A stretch of 64,000 bases of DNA from assembly GCA_012184525.1 (NCBI GenBank), contig WOFQ01000041.1:1-64000 (forward strand), written 5' to 3'. This document shows, piece after piece, positions 10,967 to 21,543 of this stretch. The notes under the pieces are model-generated. The model saw only the letters and a list, made by a program, of their open reading frames with translations. It had not been told where the DNA came from and made no database searches. The translations under genes and the position numbers were made by a program. The DNA comes from Xenoacremonium recifei (Eukaryota > Ascomycota > Sordariomycetes > Hypocreales > Nectriaceae). Position 1 is the stretch's first letter. Each line of letters starts with the position of its first letter.

Positions 10967-11723
10967 CAACGGCTAGTGGTTAGAAAACACAATGTCAGAA
11001 ATTTTTCCCTCGCCTGAGACTCCTCGTCTGAACATCCAATTCCGTTACTCATCACGATGCCACGCCTGTGAAGAGGCATCTCCGCAGCCCCCGGGGATGA
11101 TTAGCACGGGATAGACTGGAGGCGAACGGGCGCGGGCCCGAACTGGTCCCGGAGATCGACGTAGACGACAGAGTAGAGACCAGATCCACTAAATCCACAA
11201 ACCCAATAGCGGGGACAAACTCCTTCTGTCTCCAGCTGCTACCCTACAGGTTCGCAGAGAATTCATGCAGAATTGAATAGCGAAACTTCCGGCTGAATAG
11301 TGAACTTGTCACTCTAGAAAGCCGACAAACAACTTCAGGCCACCAAAGGAAACCCAGGTACCCTCATGATGGGGTGCATCCAGCCCTTCAAGGCCTTCCC
11401 TCGTAAGAGGCTCGATAATGTGCCGAGTTACTCCCCAGACTTCAATCATAGCTAGATTGTAACGGTTCGCGGCTCGCAATACCAAACGCATTTTTCTTTC
11501 CCCAGCGGGAGCCGGAAGAGGTCCGGCCCAGGCCCCGACAGGATCGCCGTTCAAGTTAGTGATGACGGCCTGGTGATGACTGCCACAACTCACTATGAGG
11601 GCTTAAGACTGGTCGTATATGTACGGACCTACATCCAACACTAATTTGGCGAACACCAATTCAGAGAACACCAACATCACCATCCGTCTACGTCTTTCTT
11701 TATCGCCTCTTGTCGCGTTCACA
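10967..11723. other. Intergenic, promoter of the GH88 gene
   Basis: No supported gene. A minus-strand open frame at 11309-11593 lacks an ATG start and any known motif. A GC-rich palindromic patch around 11118-11160 contains CGGGC/GCCCG and CCGG elements that could serve a Zn2Cys6 regulator. Confidence 0.4.
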
Positions 11724-13363
11724 ATGGGAAGTATTGAAGGAGAAATACAGCATCAAGAGCCCGGACGCTCAAGATTCTACGTTAATTGCAGCAGCATCGT
11801 CCAGGCAAATGGCCAGTCGCACAAAGATGGTAGATCCGCGGATCTACTCAATATTACAGATCGACTGCCATGCCTGTATGCTGATGCTGTAGTGTTGAAG
11901 GTCTGGAAGACCGCGACTGAAACTCTCTCGCAGAACGTAATGAACCCGGAAGTTATATTTGGTCGCCTCTTGGACACCATTGCTTATACCATGACATTCT
12001 AGAATCCTCCCACAAAGTTCCCAGAGACAGTGCCTCAATCAGGAAAAGGCTCTGGTCGGTATAATTATCGCGAGGCTGACTTTTGGACTTGTGGTTTTTT
12101 CCCTGGGATCCTCTACTGCCTTCTAGAGAGGTCAATCAAGTACCCTCACCGGTTCCTGTCGGACGACACATCAGACCGTGTCAGTAATCGATCCCGCCAG
12201 GTGTTGAGAGACAGCCTCCTCTCTGTCTGCCGCGACTGGGCACAACCTCTACATGAAATGGCCCATCGAACAGATACCCACGATATTGGGTTTATTATCG
12301 AGCCGGCCTTGAGGCGGGACTACGAGCTCACTGGAAATCCTGCAAGCTTGGAGTGCATGTTAACAGCGGCTGAGAGCTTGGCGACGCGATACGATGACAA
12401 GGCGAAGGCAATACGGAGCTGGGATACTTTAATCAATAACCGGCATAACTACGTTGACAAAGAAAGCGCCTTTCTGGTTATTATAGACAGCATGTGCAGT
12501 ACGTCTTGGGATTCTGCATATGGAGCCTTCTGTTAACTGCGTAATTAGATCTGGAGCTATTATTTTACGCAGGGCACCACCTTTCATCTCAGCGACTCAT
12601 CAATATAGCAACACAGCACGCTCATACAGTCCAAAGAACCCACGTGCACCAAGTTCCAGCACGTCCAGGGGCGAGGTTTATACAATACTCTACCTGTCAT
12701 GTGGCCAATCTTTCTCCTGAGACTGGAGAGCTTCTCGAAAGGTTTACAGCCCAGGGATACTCCGATGAATCAACTTGGGCTAGGGGACAGGCATGGGCCA
12801 TTCTTGGTTACGCCCAAACATACAAATGGACCAGGGACGTGTCATTTATTCACACTGCCTGCGGCTTGGCAGAGTATTTCATCGATCGAATGGAATCGAC
12901 AATGACTGGCGTTGAAGTTGAAGGTGATAGCGAGGCTGGAGGCAGATATGTCCCGGTGTGGGACTTTGACGCACCAAAAGTAGAGAAGAGACTGCTCCGA
13001 GACAGTTCGGCCGGTATGATAGCTGCCAATGGTATGCTGTTGATACATTCTTCCCTAGTTTCACTGGGCGACTTGGAGAACGCACAACGTTTCCTGCGAT
13101 ACGCCATTCAAATCGCAGAAGATACAATTCAACTTTGCTTCGCCACCGATGAGATGTTGCTGAGACTCCAAACTAGTTCCGATGGACGAAGTCATGCTGT
13201 TGCAGATTGTGCTACTCCGAGCCGGTTCTTTGAAGCTATCTTAAAGAATGCCACGGCGAACTTCAATCAGAACTGGACAGAGAGATTTTCTGACCACGGT
13301 TTGGTATATGGGGACTATTACTTTTTGGAATTTGGGAATAGGTTATTGCAGATGAGCTTGTAA
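11724..13363 (+). CDS. GH88 unsaturated glucuronyl hydrolase
   Basis: Three exons, 11724-11936, 12003-12498 and 12549-13363; 507 residues. Introns of 66 and 50 bp restore Q-N-N-P-P-T-K-F-P-E and D-S-M-C-N-L-E-L-L-F-Y-A. Conserved GH88 blocks are E-A-D-F-W-T-C-G-F-F-P-G (about 95-106), T-H-D-I-G-F (about 163-168) and W-A-R-G-Q-A-W-A. The Asp residues of the first two blocks (about 97 and 165) are the likely catalytic pair. The family removes delta-4,5-unsaturated glucuronic acid from the non-reducing end of oligosaccharides made by polysaccharide lyases. HDIGF favours GH88 over GH105. No signal peptide is visible, so action is probably intracellular after uptake. An upstream in-frame ATG at 11619 exists; 11724 was chosen because its product starts cleanly. 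Confidence 0.88.
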
Positions 13364-13458
13364 TAGACAGCTTAGAGCACTTAGAATCTTGTCATCATGA
13401 ACTATGCTACCATGCAAGCTTTGTGTCCCGAAGTTGACGGGACATATGAGTAACTGTG

Positions 13459-16166
13459 TCAAAGCGTCCTTCCTACCATTTCAGGGTTCCAGAAGTCTGC
13501 AATAAAATCAAGCTCTCGTCTACCCTGACCAACCAAAAACCCATTTCCTTCTAAGCCCGTCTGGCGGAGCGCAAAGCTCGAAACAGGGACTGGGCACATA
13601 GGGCCGCGAGGTCCGGGCAGCGAATATTGGTTCGAATCGGTCAGACTATCATTTTGCACACAGGGGACAAAGCTGATTGGGCTGATTCCACTGGATGGCG
13701 ACATCTCGCAGTGTGCTAACAAACCAGTAATATCACCGGAGTTCTGCATTGTCGGGGGGGCCGGAAATGGGGTTGCATGCTGTGGCTTGGAACCTGACTC
13801 CTCTGGCTGATTAAATACAAGATCACGTTCTCGTTGCTCAGTCAAGTATATGGCAAATCTTGCAGCAGGGCTCTCGGTGCCACTCGTTTGCTCGTGAACG
13901 CTAGGGGCTATACGAGTCGATACCTCCTTCAGAGAGGATATGACGTAATCTACAGCTTTGTGTGGTCGGGAAGAAGGGTCAGATGCTTCTGCTAGCTTCA
14001 GGGTTAAGAAGGCGTTTTAGAGTCGAAGGACATTGAAGTTCATACCTAGTAGAACCTGTCCTGCAACAAAGAGGCAATAGGCAAATTGATGAGGGGCAAT
14101 ACCATCACTCGCGGATAAGTATTTCCTTGATATTTGGTCAATCTTTAAAGCTGCAGAGAGACAGGCTTCCCTAGACGCAGCAAGGACGAGGCCAGATAGC
14201 CACGGCCTGGATTGAGGTGGTGGGAATGCTAGAGCATGATGCAACGTGATAATTGCAGCAGAGTGCGTCATATGCGCTAGTGTAAGATTTGGGTCAATGT
14301 AGCCGTTGACTACACGAACTTCACGCCATCTTTGAGTTAGGTGAAGTTCCCATCTTCGAATAATCAGCTCGAGGCGTTCTGGTATTCAAGGCCAAACGCT
14401 CACTTACAGCATAAGTCCTGCGTCTAGCTGCCTGAACTTGTTGAGCCATGCAGCTAACTGGTTTGCATTTCCTGGATGGAGGGGGTTTCGCAAGTGAAAT
14501 TTCTTGATGGTTGAGAGTAACTCTGTTGCTTCGATTGTAAATGCCAGGCCACCGAGTGCGTTTGAACCTTCCCGTGCTACGTAAGAAGACGTAAATAGTG
14601 ATGTTTCCCCTGTTAAATTCGCCTCATCATCGGGTTGGCTGTCTACTTGGAAGTAGGATGTCTCAACCGCCTGGACCGATTCCCATAAAAGACCCTCACA
14701 CGGAAGTCGTCTGCGGATGGCTTTACTTGAAATCGCGGGACTTATCCTGCGGCGGGGTCATCAGCTTCAAATACAGACACTAACCCTGGTGTTCTTACCC
14801 CGTCACGATACTACTGAATCGATCGAACAAGAAGGAGATCCAAAAGGCTCTTCTTTTCCTTTCTGCCTCTAGCCATGTATCGTTTTCTCGAACTTTGACG
14901 GGTTCCGCAACAAAGAACCTAGCACACGATTCTCTGTTAACCGCGTCTTCAAGGTTTAGCTGCAAGTCTTCTACTTTTCGACAGATGAGAGAAACAAGAG
15001 ACCAAGGGGATGCACTTCCTCCACTATTAATCTAGAGACTGATTAGAGTAAGGATAATTAATAGTGTTTGAGAAGACAAACCGTATCAAACGCAATCAAG
15101 TGCATTGCTTGCAAAGCCTCCACAGACGCGTCTTCAACTGAAGTCAAAATGACATTTCGTCGGCATTCTTTGGAATAATTGATGAGTTCCTCGCTTCTTT
15201 CAGCGCCTTGCTTGATCGCATATTTTGTGGCCACGGCAACAATAGCCTTGAGGATTGTGTTGACGCTCTCGGCTCGCACCGTCTCCCGAGCCCGTTTCAT
15301 AAAGGTAGCCGGGTGCAGCACCGGGACCCACGGATGAACTACTTTGAAGTAAACGACCATAATGTCATCTAACTCCCTCACCAACGGATTGATGGCACAG
15401 AGGTCTCCTATAGGTGGCGGAACGAGCAAGGGTCTCTTGGCTGGAGAGGTTGGATCAGACTGGGCCTTACGCTTAGTCGGTAAGACTCGAACTTCTTGTG
15501 CTTGTTCATGAAATCGACCACCTCCCTGGGGAAGAGATAACAAAGTATCTTTTATCTTGTCCGTATAGGAGCGGAAACTTGTGCGTTGATCGTTCTCAGG
15601 CGGTTGATCATGTCGGGTAAGCGAATCGGCGCGAACATCACTTTTATCCTGCATGAACTGCCGGACCAGGATACTTTGACCCATAAACATGTTCTCAAGC
15701 GTATCTGAGAAGTCAGTTCCCGCTCGTTTGATACCCCCCAAGTGTAACTTTGATATGGTCTACTTGCCTATTCGCTGGTTGAGCCGTTCTATCACCCCAG
15801 TCTTAATCCCACCCTTTAACCTTCTATCTTCGTAGGTACACTCTACCCCTAGAGAAAGAGAGGTAAGAGGGCTAGACTTGTAGCATAGACGTTCGCAAGA
15901 CATACCGGATTTGACACATTGCGAGCATGGCTGTTCTCTCGAGCATCTCGATTTCTTCTTTCGGCACGACAAACATCTGAGATGATGCCTCTTTAGTGAA
16001 AACCACCAACTTTGAAGCAGACGCCACGGACGCGTCAATGAGGGACATGATGTGGCAGGACCTACGCTGGGGATTCCTCGGTAGTTGGGCCGTCGGACCT
16101 TGCCTGCGAAACGGAGTTTTCATCGTACTCGAAATCACCCAAGTCAAGCTCTGTGTCCAACGCCAT
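13459..16166 (-). CDS. Zn2Cys6 transcription factor, probable cluster regulator
   Basis: Eight exons on the minus strand: 16166-16066, 15988-15906, 15848-15768, 15704-15082, 15031-14799, 14746-14408, 14353-14046, 13988-13459; 765 residues. Phases agree at all seven junctions. The DNA-binding domain is C-x2-C-x6-C-x5-C-x2-C-x6-C at about 39-65 and is split by intron 2. A dimerisation stretch follows (I-E-R-L-N-Q-R-I-D-T-L-E-N-M-F-M-G-Q). The middle homology region carries W-V-P-V-L-H-P, A-S-P-W-S-L, R-R-R-A-F-W-I-S-F-L-F-D-R and R-R-R-L-P-C-E-G. Intron 3 is GC-AG (gcaagt...ctcag), rare but known in fungi. The gene lies between GH88 and GH35 inside the carbohydrate cluster, so local control is likely, by analogy with other fungal catabolic clusters. 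An in-frame ATG at 16259 would add 31 residues. Confidence 0.85.
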
Positions 16167-16653
16167 GGCGGTGAAGAATAGAATTGGAAGTGAAGTCGAT
16201 TTGCGGTGCCCCTGCCGTCTTACCGTTTCGCTCTCGGCCACCTCAGACCAGGGGCACATGACATGGATGAGATCGTCGAGTTGTGGGGTTGCCTCACTAG
16301 CTTTCCTCAGCGGCTTGACGGCGTGTCGCCGGTCCGGACGCCGGATGGGAAAGATACTAGAGAGGATATGGTAGGTAAATACGCTCCCCGCCGCGTCCCG
16401 GCTTTCTACGGGGTAGTTAGCGATTGAACCTATTTGAGTCGCAATGGGTCAGCAGACCCACGTCAAGCGCGTGAAAGACCGAGCTGTAGCTCGGACTTCC
16501 GAAGGCGCGGGACTAGTTTCAAAAGAGTTGTCTTACGGGAGGCTATGCCGTACAGGACTCTACAAAGTAACTCCTAGGAAGAAGGTGATCCATATATTTA
16601 GCGGTTGCAAACTGCAGTTCATGTCCGTGTTCTGACACTAACTCTGCACTATG
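16167..16653. other. Intergenic between regulator and GH35 gene
   Basis: It holds the regulator's upstream region and the GH35 3' flank. No other gene is supported. Confidence 0.45.
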
Positions 16654-18573
16654 TCAAGGAGCGTCAGGGTCTGGATTATTGCCCCAACTGCGTTGTGAGA
16701 CACCCAAAGCTGCCATGCTCACATTGGTGTTAGGCTCTAGCTCTAAAACAACGATTTCATTCTCGCCATCCTCCAGGTAACATCCTGGAACATAGAGACT
16801 CTGCTGCGGCCCAACGGTCCAGTATCTTCCCAAGTTAAAGCCATTGATCCATAGGGTGCCTTTAATACCGTTTGGAAGCTCGAGAAAAGTATCCTGAGAG
16901 AGCCCTGGGGTGCCGCTGGTTTGGAATTGGCCCGTATAGAAAAAGGGTGTATCTCCAACTACCACCTCACTGCTATTGTTGTCTCGACTGCCGTATCCCG
17001 GGACACTGCTCAATGGTAGAGAGTACATTTTCCACTCTGCTAATATTTTTTCTCCGATGGACACATTCCCGACAATGCCTTTCAGCTGATCTTTCAACTC
17101 TTGATTATAGTCAACTCGTCCAAGGTTCTCGACTAAGAGTTGTAGTACGTCGCCCTTTTCAAGAGAAAGGTTGACAGTTGCTGGGTGGGCATATGTACGG
17201 TCGATAACTCCTAGGCGTTTCTCGTTGACATAGACGATGACCCTGTCCCTTGGCCCATCTCCTGGAATCAGCTCCCCCGCAATGGATTCCGTCACATTAT
17301 GTTCATACAGAACGAGGCCATAGGACTGGTGTAGTGCCTCCATTGGTATCGGATGAGCCCCTGTTGTCACTTTACCCAAGCTTGCATGTGTAAAGAGTCC
17401 AACAGTAGGTTTCAGGACTACCTTTTCCACGCTTGACACATTTGGAAAACTGGGTACATCGGGAATGCTGCCTTCCGGCACATATTGGGATATGGTCTCT
17501 CTGATCTTGTAATATATCTCCGTGGGCCTCCCACTCTCGTCGAGAGGAGCTCCGTAGTCGTAGCTCGAGGTAACGGGCTCTAGGTAAGAGTCTCCCCAGA
17601 TCGCGCCGTTCTCAAATCCAAAATTTGTACCGCCATGGAACATATAAATGCTGAAGGAATGGTTGTTTGACAAAGTCCAAGCCAGATCGCTTTGCACTTG
17701 CTGGATAGCAGAGGTGCTGTCTTCATCAGTACTGTATGAGGAGTTGCTTCCCCAAGTATCTAGCCATGTGACGTAATACTCGCCATCCAGAAAAGGTCCA
17801 AGACTTGTTGTGTCAGTCACATATTTTTCGCGACCCTCGAATCCGTCCTCAGGCGACCCGTCCGTCTCCGCGAGCACACCATGCAACTGGCCACCTTCAA
17901 GCTGAGACTGGGCATAGCCATCGTTTGTGTACAGAAAAAGATCAAAGTCGTCCCGCAAGATAGATGCAAGAGTAGCTAGGTAATCTTTGTCGGAGCCGAA
18001 ACTACCATACTCGTTTTCCAATTGAACCATGAGAATCGGGCCACCTTGTGTGATTTGTAGGGAATGAAGATGCCGCGATACGTTGCCGATATATGATCTC
18101 GAGGCATCTAAGAATGGTTTGTTGTTTTGGCGTACTTCCATTCCTGGAATTTGACTAAGCCAGGCTGGAAAACCTCCCCATTCGTGTTCTCCGCATACAT
18201 ATGGCCCTGGCCTGAGCACAACATGCAGTCCTTCTTCCTGAGCAATCTTAAAGTACTCAGCAACGTCATTCTGACCGCTAAAGTCCCATTTGTCAGGAAG
18301 AGGCTCAAAATTGTTCCAAAATAAGTACGAGAATATAGTATTCAGCCCCATGGCGCGAGCCATTTGCAGCCGCTGTCGCCAATACGGCCGTGGAATCCGC
18401 TGAGGATCCATCTGACCCCCAATTATCTGGAATGGTTTTCCATGGAGAAGAAAGCTTTCATTATTGTATGAGAATGGCTTCTCAGTCGTTTGAGGCAACA
18501 CCGAAGTTACACAAAGAGGCACAACGGTTGCGAGGACTGCCAGAACTCCCGCGAGAAATCTGTTCACAGCCAT
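16654..18573 (-). CDS. Secreted GH35 beta-galactosidase (short form)
   Basis: Single exon, 639 residues, with a clear signal peptide (about residues 1-24). The GH35 signature G-G-P-I-L-M-V-Q-L-E-N-E-Y-G lies near 177-190 and its second Glu (about 188) is the expected acid/base. The Glu of F-L-D-G-E-Y-Y-V-T-W (about 265) is the expected nucleophile. R-P-G-P-Y-V-C-G-E, W-G-G-F-P-A-W-L and F-H-G-G-T-N-F-G-F are also present. C-terminal beta-sandwich domains follow, with a late N-G-F-N-L-G-R-Y-W block. The size matches the animal/bacterial-type GH35 rather than the ~1000-residue LacA type common in Aspergillus. It would remove terminal beta-galactose from arabinogalactan, galactan side chains or similar glycans outside the cell. 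Confidence 0.93.
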   Translation of the reverse strand: MAVNRFLAGVLAVLATVVPLCVTSVLPQTTEKPFSYNNESFLLHGKPFQIIGGQMDPQRIPRPYWRQRLQMARAMGLNTIFSYLFWNNFEPLPDKWDFSGQNDVAEYFKIAQEEGLHVVLRPGPYVCGEHEWGGFPAWLSQIPGMEVRQNNKPFLDASRSYIGNVSRHLHSLQITQGGPILMVQLENEYGSFGSDKDYLATLASILRDDFDLFLYTNDGYAQSQLEGGQLHGVLAETDGSPEDGFEGREKYVTDTTSLGPFLDGEYYVTWLDTWGSNSSYSTDEDSTSAIQQVQSDLAWTLSNNHSFSIYMFHGGTNFGFENGAIWGDSYLEPVTSSYDYGAPLDESGRPTEIYYKIRETISQYVPEGSIPDVPSFPNVSSVEKVVLKPTVGLFTHASLGKVTTGAHPIPMEALHQSYGLVLYEHNVTESIAGELIPGDGPRDRVIVYVNEKRLGVIDRTYAHPATVNLSLEKGDVLQLLVENLGRVDYNQELKDQLKGIVGNVSIGEKILAEWKMYSLPLSSVPGYGSRDNNSSEVVVGDTPFFYTGQFQTSGTPGLSQDTFLELPNGIKGTLWINGFNLGRYWTVGPQQSLYVPGCYLEDGENEIVVLELEPNTNVSMAALGVSQRSWGNNPDPDAP

Positions 18574-19848
18574 GTCGATCAGATCATGAAAAATATCAAT
18601 GATTAGATATTGTTTTCTTGCTCTGTATGGAGAGGTGTGTCCTCTGGATTAAATTTCGCACCTTCATTCCCATTTTAACTCCAAACAAGTGACTTCTACA
18701 GAGAAGATTACCTAACGCGAAGGGGAAGCCGTGCATTTTTACAAATTCAGTTGTATCAAGATAGTTCATATCTTTCCATGCGAATACGTGCCGTCGTGGG
18801 GAAATGCGACGTTACAATGCTAGTAGCAGATGATCCCGAACCTAACCATGGTTTACCTATTGCCAGAGTCTAGGGCGACAATGACAATTCGTATTTCGGC
18901 AGGTAGATCTGTGGGGGAAGTGTGGGTTGGCAGATGTAATGAAACGCCGGGTCCCAAACTTCCGACATCCGAGCAAAGGGCCAAGTTTAGCCTCGCCCTA
19001 TGACTACGCCATTCCGATACGGAAAGACTCTACCTAGAACATTTGCCCAGTTATCTTCGATCTTCGTGCTCCATCTTCTAGCGGCCGTTTCTATCACAAG
19101 GATGGAATGTATCTTCCAAAGGTGTAAGAGTAAAGGCCAGTAGTTACTTGGTTGTCTGTTACGTACCAATAGAAATCAACATTCTTCACAAAGTAACATA
19201 AAGCATGTATTAGAGTGGCTGACTATTTCGACACCTGCCTTTCCTACCCGGGAGTAGTTGCATCTAAGCATCCGGGGACCGGCTTTCGTTCCAGGCGACC
19301 TCAAGGACAATTTTATAGTATCTCAAGAATTGACCTCCCGAAAAAGTAATAACTGAAAAGGTCCGTAGAATCGTATACGTCTTATTCTTTCGAAGAATTA
19401 AGAATCACCAAAACAAAATATAGCCAAGATATAAGTTGGCGCCAAAGAGCGACATTGCTGTATCAGTGTTCTCTTGCCACCCACAATATGCAGACAGAAA
19501 ATGCCTCGTTGACCAATGCCGGAGAAGCGTAACCATCTTGGTTCGTACTTGCGGTTGCTAGGAGGTGTGTAACGAGCTGTCTTCAAATACAAAGGGATAC
19601 AAAGGGGCTCCAAGAGGCTAGAAGGTCAGCCTAATAGAATCGAGTATTGACCATGCAGTAAGGGAACGTTTCACTATCATATAGCTAGGAGGGGTGGTTG
19701 TCTCAGTAGAAGAAACATTTGACAGTCAAGCCAGCAAATGTGTTACACTCTTCTGTTCTGAACTTATTAAGGAATAAACTTTAGCCTATAAGCTACCAGA
19801 AGTAGTTAATTCTCAGCGTGTCCAGCGCCTACTCCGGGGTTGGAGGAA
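18574..19848. other. Intergenic, 5' of GH35 and 3' of GH27
   Basis: About 1.3 kb with no protein-like frame. It holds the GH35 promoter and the 3' flank of the alpha-galactosidase gene. Confidence 0.5.
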
Positions 19849-21453
19849 CTAGAGAACCGTAACACCACTGGGCAGTCCAAAGACCTGGCTGTTTGCCTCA
19901 TCCTCGCATTCCAACAACTTCACGTCTCCCATGGTTTCAGTCAGACACTTCCCGAAACCTTTATTTACCACATTTCCGTTCAGATAATAGATCCAGTGCT
20001 GACCCTGGTTTCCATCTTTACAGGCAGTCATAGTAATGCTGCCGTTGGCGTTTCCAGTGAGACACTCTGATTCGCTAGCCAAGGAGCGAATGCTACCCCT
20101 CTCATCTATTTGCCATACTTGAGAGTCCGCCGCGTTGCAGGTTGCATTCGTGACGTGGGCGTGGCTGGAACCTTGAATGCAAGCGAGAGATGCGGTGTTG
20201 AAGATCTGGCCAGTGGGCGTCACGTTGACGGATCCGCCGTTCTCCTCAGAGACACGAAGAAGCGCGGTGGCGTGGCCGGGGATATTCTCTAGGCTAATTT
20301 CGAATGTAGTTTGGGAGGTTTCCCCTGTCCAGAGGTTCTTGACGTTGTATGAAGTACCATTTCCAGATCGGACTCCAAGGCGCTGCATTGGGATGGATAC
20401 ACTGCCGGTGGTGTTTGCCACGTTGAGAACAGTCAGGAGCCTGTCGCCATTGGCTAGGCTCTTGGTTAGGACATCCCAAGTTCCATCTCGGCTGACAAGG
20501 GTGGCCTGAAGACCAAGAGCATCCTGGTCCACGAGAATCACTTCTGAGTTAGTTAGGTAGTTAATCTCCTCATCTGACAGCCCGGGAATATAGGCGCTAA
20601 TTATGAGAGGGGCGGAGAAGGAGGCCCAGAGGCCAAAATGTGACATTTTCTCGTGGATGTTGAGATCTGGCCAATCCGGAATGATGAAGTCCGGGTCGTT
20701 GTAATAGCCGACCTTCTGATATCTGGCGAGGCGTACTTGCTGTCCGTAGTTGGACATGATGCTATGCCAGGTGTCACCTCCTGGGTACGTTGCGACATCG
20801 TAGGAGTGTCGAGCAAGGTCTCCGTACGAAGGGACCCAGTCCATAACGGTATACCAGTCATGTAAGTTGGACTCGCCGCAAAAGTATGCTGGGGCTGATT
20901 CGGAGAAAATAAGAGGGTCTGTCATGTTAGAAAGGACGTCGTGCCAATGGCCGTAAATTTCTTTGTAGGTCTCTTCCAACGTTAAACCATCTTCTTGCGG
21001 CACGTTGCAACCATCAAGCTTAAGATAGTCGACTCCCCAAGAAGCAAAGGTCTCAGCATCAATCTCCTCATAGCCAAGGGACCCCGGATAGCCTCCGCAA
21101 GTCTCGGTTCCGGCGTCCTGATAGATACCAAAATGGAAACCCTTATTATGCAGATAATTTCCCAGCCATACGAGGCCGTCAGGAAACTTCTCAGGGTCCC
21201 ATTGGAGCTTGCCTGCGTCTGTGCGGTTGTGCAAGAGCCAGCAGTCGTCCAAGTTGAGACGGTTGTAGCCAGCTTTGAGGAGGCCTTTTGATACCATGGC
21301 GTCGGCTGTGTCCGTGAATAGCGACTGGTTTAACGCACACTCAAAGCGCGCCCAGTTATTGAAGCCCATTGGTGCGGTAATTAGAGTCTCCGCACGACCG
21401 AGGACAGTCAGAGTAGACAATGCCGCAAAAGCAACAATGACGGACGGAGACAT
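19849..21453 (-). CDS. Secreted GH27 alpha-galactosidase with C-terminal ricin-B-type lectin domain
   Basis: Single exon, 534 residues from the ATG at 21453. A more distal in-frame start at 21525 would put 24 polar residues before the signal peptide and is less likely. Signal peptide about 1-21, ending G-R-A. The GH27 domain starts at P-M-G-F-N-N-W-A-R-F and holds L-D-D-C-W, D-Y-L-K-L-D-G-C-N (nucleophile Asp about 147) and the R-H-S-Y-D acid/base motif (Asp about 219). From about 410 a ricin-B trefoil (CBM13-like) with Q-x-W repeats (Q-V-W-Q-I, Q-H-W-I) probably binds galactose-containing glycan. The architecture matches Aspergillus AglA/AglD-type enzymes; I cannot tell which orthologue. It would cleave alpha-galactosyl side groups outside the cell and is the right-hand end of the carbohydrate cluster. 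Confidence 0.94.
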   Translation of the reverse strand: MSPSVIVAFAALSTLTVLGRAETLITAPMGFNNWARFECALNQSLFTDTADAMVSKGLLKAGYNRLNLDDCWLLHNRTDAGKLQWDPEKFPDGLVWLGNYLHNKGFHFGIYQDAGTETCGGYPGSLGYEEIDAETFASWGVDYLKLDGCNVPQEDGLTLEETYKEIYGHWHDVLSNMTDPLIFSESAPAYFCGESNLHDWYTVMDWVPSYGDLARHSYDVATYPGGDTWHSIMSNYGQQVRLARYQKVGYYNDPDFIIPDWPDLNIHEKMSHFGLWASFSAPLIISAYIPGLSDEEINYLTNSEVILVDQDALGLQATLVSRDGTWDVLTKSLANGDRLLTVLNVANTTGSVSIPMQRLGVRSGNGTSYNVKNLWTGETSQTTFEISLENIPGHATALLRVSEENGGSVNVTPTGQIFNTASLACIQGSSHAHVTNATCNAADSQVWQIDERGSIRSLASESECLTGNANGSITMTACKDGNQGQHWIYYLNGNVVNKGFGKCLTETMGDVKLLECEDEANSQVFGLPSGVTVL

Positions 21454-21535
21454 TGTGAGCAAGGTGGGATAAGGACAAGAGTTGTGGTTTTGGTGATGGG
21501 TAGCAGACGCGGAAGCCTTCCTCACTAAGAAGGGT

Positions 21536-21543
21536 TTAAATAC
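21536..21543 (-). promoter_or_regulatory. Putative TATA box of the GH27 gene
   Basis: TATTTAAA on the minus strand about 85 bp before the chosen ATG at 21453, which supports that start over the one at 21525. Confidence 0.4.

Noticed and set aside
11309..11593. 94-codon minus-strand frame between the DUF2264 and GH88 genes
   Set aside because: It opens with GTG, not ATG, and has no recognisable domain; it lies in the likely GH88 promoter.
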